Positions 1 through 8,548 are shown, counted from the first letter of the stretch. The stretch is DNA of 64,000 nt from Polynucleobacter arcticus (GCF_013307205.1 NZ_CP028940.1:1347702-1411701); one strand, 5' to 3'. Notes: generated from the sequence alone by a model not told the origin. Program-made: numbers and translations.

Positions 1-836
1 GGACTTAATCCCTTTAGCTTTTGTTTGATCCGATCATGGTTGTAGTAGTCGATGTATTCCCTCAGTTGCGCTTTAAATAATTCGATAGTCTCAAACTTCT
101 GTTGGTAGAAGAACTCGGTCTTCATCACTCCAAACCAGTTTTCCATGACAGCGTTATCCAAGCAATTACCTTTCCTGGACATGCTCTGAGTAATGCCTTG
201 CTGGTGCAGGGCCTGCTGATAAATACCCATCCGGTATTGCCAGCCTTGGTCTGAGTGCAGCATGGGTTTATCTTTTGGTTTTAGTTGCTTAAAAGCTTTT
301 TGGAGCATCTGCATGACTGAGCTAATCTGTGGTCGATCCGCAATCTCATAGGAGATGATCTCTTGGTTATATAGATCTAAGATGGGTGAGAGATACACCT
401 TCTGCCCTCCGATATTGAACTCGGTGACATCAGTAACCCACTTTTGATTGGGTTTGCTAGCTACAAAGTGGCGCTCTAGCAAGTTGGGGGCTACCTTACC
501 CACAGACCCCTTATAAGACTGGTAGCGCTTAGGGCGAACGGTGGATTTGAGTCCAAGTTGTCCCATGAGCTTTTGTACAGTCTTAGGATCAAGGTAGTGT
601 TGCAAGTTACCGAGCTCCAAATGGACTCGCCGATAACCATAGCGCCCTTTGTGGCGATGGTAGATGGCGCTGATCTGGGTCTTGACTGCAAGATAGGGAT
701 CAGTCTGCTTACTAAGCCCCACCTGGTAGTAATAAACACTTCTAGCCATCTTGGCGACAGCCAAGATGATCTGTAAGGGGTATTGCTGCCTTAACTCAGT
801 AATTACTTGGGCTTGTTCTTGCTTGCCAAGTGTTTT
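1..836 (-). CDS. IS150-type transposase OrfB (DDE integrase core), partial at window edge
   Basis: Catalytic part of the transposase, expected to be made as an OrfA-OrfB fusion after -1 frameshifting on the five-A run at 833-837. My translation of the -1 frame is open from the frameshift site to base 1. It shows an HTH_21-like N-terminal part (RHKGRYGYRRVHLEL) and the rve integrase core. The DDE residues lie in the motifs WVTDVTEF, MLHSDQGWQY and NAVMENWFGVMKTEFF. The frame reaches LKGLSP at the edge, normally close to the C-terminus in this family, so only a short tail is missing. No independent start codon is needed if frameshifting operates. Confidence 0.85.
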
Positions 837-1324
837 TGCTGGGCTAAGGCCTCGAGCTTTTTTAGGTAATCAGTCTCCACCCTGCGGTACTCAAGCTCTT
901 GCATGAGCTCTTGTGGAGTCATCTGGGTCACCGGCTTATTAGTCGGAATAAATGGTTTACAGGGTTTTGACATGGGTGGCCGTCCCTTGGGCTTAGGTTC
1001 TAGGGCTGTGATACCGCCTTCATTGTAAAGACGTTGCCATTGACCAATCGTGCTGGGTGCGGGGATATTAAAGTGGGCTGCCGCTTGATTAATGGAGAGC
1101 TGGTGCTGCCCCATATGCTGCAAGACAGATAGCTTGAAGGTAGGCGTGTACTGGACGTAACTCTGATTGAGGCTGTGTGGGCCATGGGCTTTGTAAGCAT
1201 GAACCCATTTGCGAACATAGGCGTATTTAACGCCGTATTGATCTCCAATAGTTTTAAAACCACCCCTACCGGAGAGGTAATGCTGAATAACTACTAGCTT
1301 AAACTCTTTGCTGTATTTGGACAT
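803..1324 (-). CDS. IS150-type transposase OrfA (helix-turn-helix)
   Basis: DNA-binding regulatory part of the IS3-family transposase, 173 aa, the usual IS150-group OrfA size. It has two helix-turn-helix repeats: residues about 1-50 (KEFKLVVIQHYLSG, then YVRKWVHAYKAHG) and about 60-110 (TFKLSVLQHMGQH, then STIGQWQRLYNEGG). A basic proline-rich linker follows, then a C-terminal leucine-containing helix (ELMQELEYRRVETDYLKKLEAL) typical of the OrfA dimerisation zipper. The 3' end overlaps orfB by about 30 bases, which is where the frameshift run of A residues lies. Confidence 0.9.
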   Translation of the reverse strand: MSKYSKEFKLVVIQHYLSGRGGFKTIGDQYGVKYAYVRKWVHAYKAHGPHSLNQSYVQYTPTFKLSVLQHMGQHQLSINQAAAHFNIPAPSTIGQWQRLYNEGGITALEPKPKGRPPMSKPCKPFIPTNKPVTQMTPQELMQELEYRRVETDYLKKLEALAQQKHLASKNKPK

Positions 1325-1352
1325 GAGACTGACCCTGTTGAGTTGGATTGGG

Positions 1353-1377
1353 TGTCCAACTTTTGTGGGTCAGTTCA
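1353..1377. repeat. Terminal inverted repeat of the IS150-like element (orfA side)
   Basis: Read on the minus strand from 1377, the sequence begins TGAACTGACCC and ends AAAAGTTGGACA at about 1353. This matches the usual IS150-group terminal repeat pattern. It lies 29 bases upstream of the orfA start. The partner repeat is beyond the left edge, so the exact boundary is inferred from family knowledge. Confidence 0.75.
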
Positions 1378-1440
1378 ATTGCGGGCCTTTTTATTTACAA
1401 CCTCAGCACTTAGTAGTGATGAAGTTAAGGTTTTAAATGC

Positions 1441-2022
1441 TTACTTCTTTGGCGTTACAAAACCAATCGCTGTATCGTCAACAAACTCTACGATGACTTC
1501 ATCACCAGCTTTGAATTTCTCGAGGCCTAGCACGCTTTGATCCACTTTCACTCTTTGCTTCTCACCTGAAGGCAATGTGAATGTCACAACACGAGTTTTT
1601 GCATCGATCGTAGTGATTTTCACTGTTGCATAAATAGTGTCAGTAGTTTCTTCAAACGGCTTAACAGAACCTTTGCCAGCAATTACAACTGAACGCACGC
1701 CAGAAACGCCTGGTTTTGCACCTTTAGGGGCTGCCACTAAACCAACTGCAATCGCTTGAGCATGCTCAACAACAAAAAGGTCGCCCTTCTTCACTTTGTC
1801 CAAATCATTCACTTGCTTAGATACGTTCATTTGCGCCAAATTACCGTTAGCATCTTTCAACACGACGATACGCTTCTGAACATCAACAGAATCCACAGTA
1901 GCAGTTAATACGACTGCTTCAGCGGCCAATGGCATCATTTTTGTTGGGGCCTGAGCAAATGCAGAGCTGGCAACAACTAAACCGAGTGAAGCGACTAATG
2001 TAGCTAATAAAGATTTCTTCAA
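1441..2022 (-). CDS. Exported protein with two internal repeats, function unknown
   Basis: 193 aa with a clear Sec signal peptide (KKSLLATLVASLGLVVASSAFA, predicted cleavage after AFA near residue 23), so probably periplasmic. The mature part is two copies of one roughly 55-residue beta-rich unit. The first (about 40-95) runs from TATVDSVDVQKRIVVLK to VVEHAQAIAVGLV. The second (about 130-190) runs from YATVKITTIDAKTRVVTF to VEFVDDTAIGFV. I do not recognise a named family; the repeat pattern (modified-residue-free beta strands ending in an xxAIGxV motif) suggests a small beta-barrel or OB-like fold. It is monocistronic and followed by the IS element, whose orfA end lies 64 bases beyond its stop. 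Confidence 0.75.
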   Translation of the reverse strand: MKKSLLATLVASLGLVVASSAFAQAPTKMMPLAAEAVVLTATVDSVDVQKRIVVLKDANGNLAQMNVSKQVNDLDKVKKGDLFVVEHAQAIAVGLVAAPKGAKPGVSGVRSVVIAGKGSVKPFEETTDTIYATVKITTIDAKTRVVTFTLPSGEKQRVKVDQSVLGLEKFKAGDEVIVEFVDDTAIGFVTPKK

Positions 2023-2199
2023 AATAACTCCTAGATAAAGGTTTTTTAAGGAGGCGCTGAATTACCAGCACTTCAAATTCATTCTAACCCTGAAGTGTGT
2101 TGCTTATATGACCTATAACTAGTATTTGAGGCACAAAAAGACTCTATTTGTTACATTAGAACGTGTAGGCCACCACTTTACTTTTGATAAATAGACACC

Positions 2200-2631
2200 G
2201 TGATATTGATAAAACCCTGGAAAGATGCTCTAAAAGAGGCCTACCCCATCCGTAAGACTGTTTTTATTGAAGAGCAAGGTGTTCCAGAGTCCATGGAGCT
2301 AGATGAATTCGACCCCCTGGCTCAGCATGCCTTAGCCTACCAAGGAAGCCACTGTATTGGAACCGCCAGACTGATCCTCTTGCCTGGACATCAGGGTCAT
2401 TGCGGTCAAATTGGTCGAATGGCTGTATTGTCAGCCTATCGAAATCAGGGTGTTGGTGGGCAACTACTCCACGCCTTGCTTGAGGCGGGTCAATCTTTAG
2501 GTATTCGTCAATTTAAATTGCATGCCCAACTTTCAGCTATTCCGTTTTACGAGCTCCATGGATTTATCGCGCAAGGGGATATCTATGATGAGGCGGGGAT
2601 AGCGCATCGCGATATGATCTGCACTATCTAA
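2200..2631 (+). CDS. GNAT-family N-acetyltransferase (ElaA-like)
   Basis: 143 aa; a single GNAT domain. The N-terminal RKTVFIEEQGVP motif is typical of the ElaA/YjcF-like subgroup. The acetyl-CoA-binding motif A is visible around residues 70-90 (QIGRMAVLSAYRNQGVGGQLL, with the R/Q-x-x-G-x-G/A signature at RNQGVGG). The C-terminal strand FKLHAQLSAIPFYELHGF follows. The start is a GTG at 2200; no strong ribosome-binding site is visible. It is followed after 30 bases by the YbgC-like gene on the same strand. The acyl acceptor cannot be read from sequence. Confidence 0.85.
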   Translation: MILIKPWKDALKEAYPIRKTVFIEEQGVPESMELDEFDPLAQHALAYQGSHCIGTARLILLPGHQGHCGQIGRMAVLSAYRNQGVGGQLLHALLEAGQSLGIRQFKLHAQLSAIPFYELHGFIAQGDIYDEAGIAHRDMICTI

Positions 2632-2661
2632 TGGCTACACATTACTTCTGATTGATTACCC

Positions 2662-3081
2662 ATGATCCCAACAACTAACCCACCCTTCCTTTTTCGTGTC
2701 TGCTACTCAGATACCGATGCAGCAGGATTTATCTATCACGCTCGCTACTTGGAAATCTTTGAGCGTAGCCGCTCAGAGTGGCTTCAGCAAAGAGGATTGA
2801 GCCCAACAAAACTAATCAATGAGTTTGGCATCTTGCTACCAGTTCGTGAAATCACTATGAACTTTCATAGACCGGGGCGCTTGGATGATCTGTTGAGCAT
2901 CGATCAAGTTATTGAACATCGTGGTCGCACCCAAATTGCAGTTAAGCAAACTGCTCAACGCATTACCGAGGGTGCTGAGCCAGAACTCATTGCCAGCGCC
3001 CTACTGCATATTGTTTGCGTTGATACTAAAACCCTCAAACCCAAAGGATTACCAGATTGGCTTTTTAAAGCCGATGAGTAA
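2662..3081 (+). CDS. ybgC: Hotdog-fold acyl-CoA thioesterase (YbgC/4-HBA-CoA thioesterase family)
   Basis: 139 aa, standard length for a single hotdog domain. The signature YSDTDAAGFIYHARYLEIFE near residues 14-33 contains the catalytic Asp of the 4-hydroxybenzoyl-CoA thioesterase/YbgC class (D-x-x-G-x-x-x-x-x-x-Y). These cytosolic enzymes hydrolyse short or medium acyl-CoA or acyl-ACP thioesters. In many proteobacteria ybgC sits with tol-pal genes, but that is not the case here. Instead it is followed by a cupin dioxygenase gene whose first possible ATG (3074) overlaps its stop codon. The physiological substrate is unknown. Confidence 0.85.
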   Translation: MIPTTNPPFLFRVCYSDTDAAGFIYHARYLEIFERSRSEWLQQRGLSPTKLINEFGILLPVREITMNFHRPGRLDDLLSIDQVIEHRGRTQIAVKQTAQRITEGAEPELIASALLHIVCVDTKTLKPKGLPDWLFKADE

Positions 3082-3103
3082 TATTGCCATTCAGGAGGGC
3101 ACG

Positions 3104-3694
3104 ATGCACGAAGGTAAATTACTGACATTTGTAAAAAGTCTTGCCATGCTTCTAGAAACTGATCCTAACGAAGAGCTTATTTTTTCTCAGGGAAGAGTCC
3201 TGTTAGAAAACCTGATTAAGGTAGATGACTGGCTACCCCCTGAGTTTTGCAAACCGCATCCACAGTATTACCAGCAGTACCTACTCTATGCAGACCCACT
3301 GGATCGCTTTTCAGTAGTCAGCTTTGTTTGGGGCCCTGGACAAAAGACCCCGCTACATAACCATACTGTTTGGGGAATGGTGGGTCAGCTACGAGGACAA
3401 GAACGAAGCTCAAACTATTGCCAACAATCCGATGGCAGCTTCAAGGCGGATGGATCGGTTGTTTGTAAACCAGGTCAAGTGGCAACGGTATCTCCTCAAA
3501 CGCATGATATTCACATGGTGGAGAATGATTTAGAGGATCAAATCTCGATTAGCATCCATGTATATGGCGGTAATATTGGACGGATTGAGCGGGCAGTTTT
3601 TGATCCCATTACCGGTACTGAAAAATTATTTATCTCAGGCTATGCCAACACCGTAACCCCGAATCTTTGGAATACCACTGTCAGTCCTACCTAA
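3104..3694 (+). CDS. Cysteine-dioxygenase-family cupin (thiol dioxygenase-like)
   Basis: I place the start at the ATG at 3104, preceded by a strong AGGAGGG, giving 196 aa. The longer frame from 2912 only reads through ybgC, and an in-frame ATG at 3074 overlapping the ybgC stop is the alternative. Cupin metal ligands are visible in TPLHNHTVWGMVGQLRGQE (H-x-H and the downstream E) and in HDIHMVEN. This pattern fits the PF05995 cysteine/3-mercaptopropionate dioxygenase family, non-haem Fe(II) enzymes that oxidise thiols to sulfinic acids. Whether the substrate is cysteine or another thiol cannot be told. Likely co-transcribed with the upstream thioesterase. Confidence 0.8.
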   Translation: MHEGKLLTFVKSLAMLLETDPNEELIFSQGRVLLENLIKVDDWLPPEFCKPHPQYYQQYLLYADPLDRFSVVSFVWGPGQKTPLHNHTVWGMVGQLRGQERSSNYCQQSDGSFKADGSVVCKPGQVATVSPQTHDIHMVENDLEDQISISIHVYGGNIGRIERAVFDPITGTEKLFISGYANTVTPNLWNTTVSPT

Positions 3695-3801
3695 TAGCTT
3701 AAAATAAGGCCTCTTTCTGCAGACACTTCAAGTGTGGCAGCTCACCCCATTGGCCGGGACAGTCGTTTAATTGAATACGGGCCAATATTTATTTGGCTCC
3801 T

Positions 3802-5118
3802 ATGTTATTTACAGATCTTGGTTTATCAGAATCCATTCTTCGCGCTATTAGCGAGGAAGGCTATACCAGCCCTACCCCTATTCAAGAAAAATCAATCCCT
3901 GCCGTTTTAAAGGGTGGCGATTTACTTGCTGCAGCTCAAACCGGCACCGGCAAGACCGCTGGTTTCACCCTGCCGATTCTTCAGCGCCTAACGACTACCG
4001 CCAAGACTACTGGCAAGCGTCAATTGCGCGTGTTGATTTTGACTCCCACCCGTGAATTGGCCGCTCAAGTTCAAGAATCCGTAGTCACCTATGGAAAATA
4101 TACTGGCCTCAAATCCACGGTGATTTTTGGTGGTGTCGGCGCCAACCCGCAAATTAAAGCTATTGCAGCGGGGCTTGATATCTTGGTGGCAACGCCCGGC
4201 CGTTTACTGGACTTAATGTCTCAGAACTGTGTTTCCCTCGCTCATATTGAAATTCTTGTGCTCGATGAAGCTGATCGTATGCTCGATATGGGCTTTTTGC
4301 GTGACATTAAAAAGATTTTGGCTGCACTACCAAAGCAGCGTCAGAACTTACTATTTTCCGCAACCTTCTCAACTGAGATCAAGGCTTTAGCCGATGGTTT
4401 ACTAAACTCTCCGGCGCTAATTGAAGTGGCTCGCAGTAATAGTACAAATGATGCGATTGCTCAACTGATCCATCCGGTAGACAGAACTCAGAAACATCCC
4501 TTATTGGCGCATCTGATTAAAACCAATCAGTGGCAGCAGGTCCTGGTGTTTACTCGCACTAAACATGGCGCTAACAAACTGGTTACGCAACTAGAAAAAG
4601 ATGGTATTACAGCCATGGCGATTCATGGCAACAAGAGTCAAAGTGCGCGCACTAAAGCATTGGCAGAGTTTAAGGATGGAAAAATTACCGTCTTAGTTGC
4701 TACTGATATTGCTGCACGTGGTATCGATATTGATCAGCTCCCCCATGTTGTGAACTATGACCTGCCAAATGTCTCAGAGGATTATGTGCACCGCATTGGT
4801 CGAACTGGTAGAGCGGGCTCTAACGGGGTCGCAGTCTCTTTAGTCTGCGTTGATGAACATCAAATGCTCAGAGATATTGAAAAACTCATTAAGCAGAAAC
4901 TACCTCAGGAAGTGATTGCTGGATTTGAGCCAGATCCAAACGCAGTAGCACAACCTATTCAATTACGTAGTCAGCAACATCAGCAATCCAGAAAACCTCG
5001 TCCGGCTGGTGCGGGAAGTGGTGGCAGTGGCGGTGGTGGCGGTAGTGGCGGTGGTGGCGGTGGTGGTAAGCCGGCAGCTAAACGCACTAGTCCACCCAAG
5101 CGTAGTTTTAATCGGTAA
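3802..5118 (+). CDS. rhlE: DEAD-box ATP-dependent RNA helicase (RhlE-type)
   Basis: 438 aa from ATG 3802; an in-frame TTG at 3793 adds three residues and is less likely. All helicase motifs are present: the Q motif ([14 protein letters not shown]...TPIQ), AQTGTGKT (about 46-53), [15 protein letters not shown] (DEAD about 155-158), FSAT (SAT about 186-188), [12 protein letters not shown] and [10 protein letters not shown]. The tail (about 395-438) is basic and glycine-rich with a Gly/Ser run, as in RhlE proteins that bind structured RNA, so it probably acts in ribosome assembly or mRNA turnover. A 14-bp hairpin lies just downstream. Confidence 0.9.
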   Translation: MLFTDLGLSESILRAISEEGYTSPTPIQEKSIPAVLKGGDLLAAAQTGTGKTAGFTLPILQRLTTTAKTTGKRQLRVLILTPTRELAAQVQESVVTYGKYTGLKSTVIFGGVGANPQIKAIAAGLDILVATPGRLLDLMSQNCVSLAHIEILVLDEADRMLDMGFLRDIKKILAALPKQRQNLLFSATFSTEIKALADGLLNSPALIEVARSNSTNDAIAQLIHPVDRTQKHPLLAHLIKTNQWQQVLVFTRTKHGANKLVTQLEKDGITAMAIHGNKSQSARTKALAEFKDGKITVLVATDIAARGIDIDQLPHVVNYDLPNVSEDYVHRIGRTGRAGSNGVAVSLVCVDEHQMLRDIEKLIKQKLPQEVIAGFEPDPNAVAQPIQLRSQQHQQSRKPRPAGAGSGGSGGGGGSGGGGGGGKPAAKRTSPPKRSFNR

Positions 5119-5129
5119 CTTTCACTGGG

Positions 5130-5161
5130 ATCACCGTCATACCATGAGGTATGACGGTGAT
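5130..5161. terminator. Perfect 14-bp hairpin between convergent genes
   Basis: ATCACCGTCATACC at 5130-5143 is exactly complementary to GGTATGACGGTGAT at 5148-5161, with a four-base ATGA loop. It sits between the 3' ends of the helicase gene (+) and the dehydrogenase gene (-). There is no T-run on either side, so it may stabilise 3' ends or act in a bidirectional fashion rather than as a classic intrinsic terminator. Confidence 0.55.
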
Positions 5162-5193
5162 TGCTGAGATCTATCCGATGCAATGGCCCTGCT

Positions 5194-6075
5194 TTAGTCC
5201 ACTGTTAGATTAAATACGCTTGAGAAATCGAGCGCTCCGTTGCCAGCCTTACTGTGAGCCTCATATAGTTTGCGAGATAACTCTCCAAGAGGAACGCTCG
5301 CATCTAGGGCTCCGGCATTGTCTGTAGCTAAAGAGAGATCCTTCAACATGAGATCCACTCCAAAGCCCCCGACATACCCTTTTGAAGATGGCACGTTCTC
5401 CATCACTCCTGGGCAAGGATTGTATAACTCTAAAACCCAGTTACGACCCGAACTCTTAGACATAATGTCTGAGAGCACTTTGGGGTCCACCCCATTAGCC
5501 AAGCCCAAACGTAGGGCTTCGCTAGTCCCTAGCATTTGAATGCCAAGCAACATGTTGTTACATACCTTTACAGTTTGTCCGCTACCGCTTGCGCCTGCAT
5601 GAAAAATATTCTTACCCATTTTTTCGAGCAATGGTCTAGCTCGATCAACATCGATAGCGTCGCCACCGACCATAAAGGTTAAAGTTCCAGCTTGAGCGCC
5701 TGCAGTTCCACCTGAGACTGGGGCATCAATCATGGCAAAGCCTTGAGATTTTGCAACCGCTGCTATAGCCTGAGAAACCTTAGGAGAGATTGTTGAGCAA
5801 TCGACCAGCAAAGCCTTCGGATTGGCAGTAGCTAGCAAACCCGAGTCGCCCAAATACAAAGCCTCCACATGATGTGATGCGGGTAGCATACTAATGATGA
5901 CATCCACATCTAGAGCGGCCTGCGATGCACTACCCATCGAAGTACCCCCTGCTGCTGCAAAAGCATCGAGCTGAGACTGAACCAAATCAAAACCATTGGC
6001 CTGATAACCCGCTTTGATTAGATTAATTGCCATAAGCAAGCCCATATTACCCAAGCCTAAAAATGCGATCTTCAT
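5194..6075 (-). CDS. NAD(P)-dependent beta-hydroxyacid dehydrogenase (3-hydroxyisobutyrate dehydrogenase-like)
   Basis: Start chosen at 6075 (MKIAFLGLGNMG), giving 293 aa, the family's usual size; the 13 residues upstream in the open frame are not conserved-looking, and TGAGGC precedes this ATG. Visible motifs are the N-terminal dinucleotide-binding GLGNMG, the substrate-binding DAPVSGGTAGAQAGTLTFMVGG, the catalytic-lysine segment GSGQTVKVCNNMLLG, and the C-terminal KDLSLATDNA. This family oxidises 3-hydroxyisobutyrate, tartronate semialdehyde or related acids. No valine-catabolism partners are adjacent, so the substrate stays open. Confidence 0.8.
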   Translation of the reverse strand: MKIAFLGLGNMGLLMAINLIKAGYQANGFDLVQSQLDAFAAAGGTSMGSASQAALDVDVIISMLPASHHVEALYLGDSGLLATANPKALLVDCSTISPKVSQAIAAVAKSQGFAMIDAPVSGGTAGAQAGTLTFMVGGDAIDVDRARPLLEKMGKNIFHAGASGSGQTVKVCNNMLLGIQMLGTSEALRLGLANGVDPKVLSDIMSKSSGRNWVLELYNPCPGVMENVPSSKGYVGGFGVDLMLKDLSLATDNAGALDASVPLGELSRKLYEAHSKAGNGALDFSSVFNLTVD

Positions 6076-6159
6076 ATATGCCTCATTTAAGATAGTGAAG
6101 TATTGATCTCTCACTATAGCCTGCTTATAAACTAGGGAGATAAATTACCGGGAGATGAA

Positions 6160-6453
6160 ATGACGATTAAAGTAATCGGCCTCATTGAGTTAAATAATCT
6201 GGCAGCTTTTGAGGAATACCGCAGCCAAGTTGGGGATACGGTAGCGCTGTATGGGGGCACAATTACTTCCCGTGGCACATTCACCAGTTTCCTCTGGAAT
6301 GAATTGGAGTGCAAATCTTTTAACGCATTTGTAGAGTTGGAGTTTTCGGACTTAGCGCACTCTCAATCTTGGGCAAATAGTCCCGAGTACCAAAGGCTAC
6401 TATCCGTTCGCAACAAGGCTATGAAGCTGACCTTGTTTTCCGTTACCACCTAA
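6160..6453 (+). CDS. DUF1330-like small protein
   Basis: 97 aa, predicted cytosolic. The layout (MTIKVIGLIELNN, F-E-E-Y-R-S-Q-V, LYGG at about 32, then FVELEFSDLAHSQSWANSPEYQ) matches the dimeric alpha-beta barrel DUF1330 family, in which a short sheet is followed by the phrase AxxWxxSPEYQ. These proteins have no settled biochemical role. A GGGAG ribosome-binding site precedes the ATG. It is divergent from the dehydrogenase gene, with 84 bases between the starts. Confidence 0.7.
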   Translation: MTIKVIGLIELNNLAAFEEYRSQVGDTVALYGGTITSRGTFTSFLWNELECKSFNAFVELEFSDLAHSQSWANSPEYQRLLSVRNKAMKLTLFSVTT

Positions 6454-6462
6454 AAATAAAGC

Positions 6463-6483
6463 CCGGCTCCTTTGGGGGGCCGG
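6463..6483 (-). terminator. GC-rich hairpin with T-tract on minus strand
   Basis: CCGGCTCC (6463-6470) pairs with GGGGCCGG (6476-6483) with one G-U pair. Read on the minus strand, the stem is followed by TTTATTTTT, so it is a good intrinsic terminator for the small gene ending at 6516. It may also limit read-through from the plus strand. Confidence 0.65.
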
Positions 6484-6515
6484 ACTGAATTCATTTCGCA
6501 GTTTTTTGAATCGAA

Positions 6516-6704
6516 TTACTTCTTCGCTTCCATAGCTTCTTTAGTTGCGGTAATTTCTTTGCGGCGCTCTTTGCATGCGCCAGCAATTTCTTGCAAAGCC
6601 TTACGAGCGCGCGCAGCAGATGCCTTTACACCCTTTTGAATAAACTTTTCGTTCTCTGCCTTGTAAGCTTCAAATGCAGCCAACAATGTATCGTGTTGTG
6701 ACAT
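6516..6704 (-). CDS. Small helical Lys/Ala-rich protein, unknown function
   Basis: 62 aa from an ATG at 6704 preceded by an excellent TAGGAGAC ribosome-binding site. The open frame extends to 6965, but the extra 87 residues have no such signal and an implausible composition. The product is almost entirely helical and charged (AFEAYKAENEKFIQKG, then AARARKALQEIAGACKERRK). It has one cysteine and no signal peptide. It resembles small histone-like or coiled-coil proteins common in Burkholderiales, but I cannot assign a function. The 247 bases upstream to the rhodanese gene show no other gene. Confidence 0.75.
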   Translation of the reverse strand: MSQHDTLLAAFEAYKAENEKFIQKGVKASAARARKALQEIAGACKERRKEITATKEAMEAKK

Positions 6705-6951
6705 CTTGTCTCCTAGATTTTTAATCAAAGTTTGAGGTTTAAACTCGAAAATAGTATATCCCCGTAAAAAGCAAGGGATTGCAGGTACAGCCCTAGGGAT
6801 AACTCTTAGATTCAGCAAATCCTCCAAAATGTAAAAATGACCAAAACCTATGAAAATCGGCTTCAAGATCACCAATATGGGTATATTTTGAGGTCTAGGT
6901 ACCCCAACTCCCCTAACTGACTCATATAGAAAATTCTGAAGAAAAATTGAT

Positions 6952-8535
6952 ATGTCCATTCCCACCCAAGACTACCTTTTTGTCCGCAATAAGCTTCTGA
7001 ATAAAGAGGAGATTGCATTGCTCGATGTTCGTGAAGAAGATCCACATGCTCAAGAGCACCCATTGTTTGCAGCTAATGTTCCACTGTCTCGCATTGAAAC
7101 CGATGCATTGAGCAAGCTTCCCAGAAAAGATGTGGCGATTGTCACGCTCGATGATGGTGAGGGCTACGCACAATTAGCAGCAGAACGACTGATCAAGCTT
7201 GGCTACCTGGATGTATCTGTCTTCCAAGGTGGTATCAGTGCATGGAAAGCAGCTGGTGGCGAAGTATTTAAGGATGTCAATGTCCCCAGTAAATCGTTTG
7301 GTGAATTTGTAGAGTCTAAGAGACATACGCCCTCCCTATCAGCTCAAGAAGTAAAGCAACTCATCGATAAGAATGAAGATGTGGTTGTTGTAGACGTTCG
7401 TCGCTTTGATGAATACAACACAATGAGCATCCCTACCGGTATCAGCGTACCGGGAGCTGAACTGGTTTTACGTGTTCCGGAAATTGCACCCAACCCAAAG
7501 ACCAGAATAATCGTCAACTGCGCAGGAAGAACCCGTAGCATCATCGGCACTCAGTCCTTAATCAATGCGGGCATTCCGAATGAAGTGAACGCATTGCGCA
7601 ATGGCACGATTGGCTGGACTCTAGCTGGCCAAGAACTCGAGCGAGGTCAAAGTCGCAAATTCAAAGAAGTTAGTGATAACACTGCAAACGAAGCCGGTCA
7701 GCGCGCCCGCAGCGTAGCTGATCAAGCTGGCGTTAAGCGAATTAGTCTTGCGGATATTTCGCAATGGAAATCACAGGCAGATCGAACTACTTATTTCTTT
7801 GATCCTAGAACGCCAGAAGAATACGAAGCGGGCCATCTCCCTGGATTTCGCTCGACACCGGGCGGTCAACTGGTACAAGAAACAGAAATGGTTGCGCCTG
7901 TTCGAGGAGCGCGCATAGTCTTATCTGATCCTGGTGGCGTTAGAGCAAACATGCCAGCCTCATGGCTTGCTCAAATGGCTTGGGATGTATATGTCATTGA
8001 TGACATTAAGACTTCGGACCTCACGGAGAAAGGCCCATGGGTTCAACCCTTACCGAAAGCTACTGAAATTCAAACAGTAGATGCAATGACAGCCTCAGAA
8101 TGGTTGAAAAATGATAGCGGTACTATTTTTATAGATTTAAGTACCCATGCTAATTATGTCAAGGGACACATTCCAGGTAGCTGGTTTGCACTGCGTTCCC
8201 AGTTCTCTGCCGCTTTACAGAAATTACCAAAAGTTGATCGCTTTGTTCTGACGAGCACTACCGGCGAGCTCGCTGTCTTTGCTGCACAAGAAATTGCAGC
8301 GCTCGCCAATGTTGAAGTGGTGGTGTTATCTGGCGGAAATAAGGCTTGGACTGATGCCGGCCTTGAATTAGAAAAGGGCGCTACCCACTTGGCCTCACCT
8401 GCACTAGATCGATACAAACGACCCTATGAGGGCACCAATGTAGATCCCGCAGCCATGCAGGCCTACTTGGATTGGGAGTTTGGTTTAGTAGAGCAACTGG
8501 GTAAGGATAGCACTCACCACTTTTGGGTTCTATGA
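6952..8535 (+). CDS. Four-domain rhodanese-like sulfurtransferase
   Basis: 527 aa made of four rhodanese-fold units at about 5-110, 125-235, 262-365 and 375-480, each with the LLDVRE/VVDVRRFDEY/FFDPRTPEEY/FIDLSTHANY strand and a terminal GG-x-x-A-W type motif. Only the second unit has a catalytic cysteine (NCAGRTRS, Cys190). In the others the active-site loop reads TLDDGEG, LSDPGGVRA and LTSTTGE. The C-terminus (WEFGLVEQLGKD) is extra. A single active site with three degenerate copies suggests a scaffold or sulfur-relay role. No signal peptide, so cytosolic. A lipoprotein gene follows 13 bases downstream. Confidence 0.85.
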   Translation: MSIPTQDYLFVRNKLLNKEEIALLDVREEDPHAQEHPLFAANVPLSRIETDALSKLPRKDVAIVTLDDGEGYAQLAAERLIKLGYLDVSVFQGGISAWKAAGGEVFKDVNVPSKSFGEFVESKRHTPSLSAQEVKQLIDKNEDVVVVDVRRFDEYNTMSIPTGISVPGAELVLRVPEIAPNPKTRIIVNCAGRTRSIIGTQSLINAGIPNEVNALRNGTIGWTLAGQELERGQSRKFKEVSDNTANEAGQRARSVADQAGVKRISLADISQWKSQADRTTYFFDPRTPEEYEAGHLPGFRSTPGGQLVQETEMVAPVRGARIVLSDPGGVRANMPASWLAQMAWDVYVIDDIKTSDLTEKGPWVQPLPKATEIQTVDAMTASEWLKNDSGTIFIDLSTHANYVKGHIPGSWFALRSQFSAALQKLPKVDRFVLTSTTGELAVFAAQEIAALANVEVVVLSGGNKAWTDAGLELEKGATHLASPALDRYKRPYEGTNVDPAAMQAYLDWEFGLVEQLGKDSTHHFWVL

Positions 8536-8548
8536 GAGACTCCGGTAA

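Larger units (their letters stand above)
1..1377 (-). mobile_element. IS3-family (IS150-group) insertion sequence, cut by window edge
   Basis: The element carries the classic two-gene IS3 layout on the minus strand: a helix-turn-helix orfA (803-1324) followed by an integrase-core orfB in the -1 frame (about 836 down to the window edge). The orfA-proximal end has an IS150-type terminal sequence, TGAACTGACCC at 1377 reading inward, running to about 1353. The distal end lies outside the window, so the other inverted repeat and the target duplication cannot be seen. Both frames are open, so the copy looks potentially active. Flanking sequence at 1378 onward is ordinary chromosome. Confidence 0.9.

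Noticed and set aside
2912..3103. N-terminal extension of the cupin dioxygenase.
   Set aside because: It reads the ybgC gene in another frame; a good ribosome-binding site precedes 3104.
5019..5069. Repeat-like GGTGGC-rich stretch that could look like a tandem repeat element.
   Set aside because: It is the codon pattern of the glycine-rich tail of the RhlE-type helicase.
6705..6965. N-terminal extension of the 62-aa gene to 149 aa.
   Set aside because: Composition is unlike a real protein, and the ATG at 6704 has a strong ribosome-binding site.
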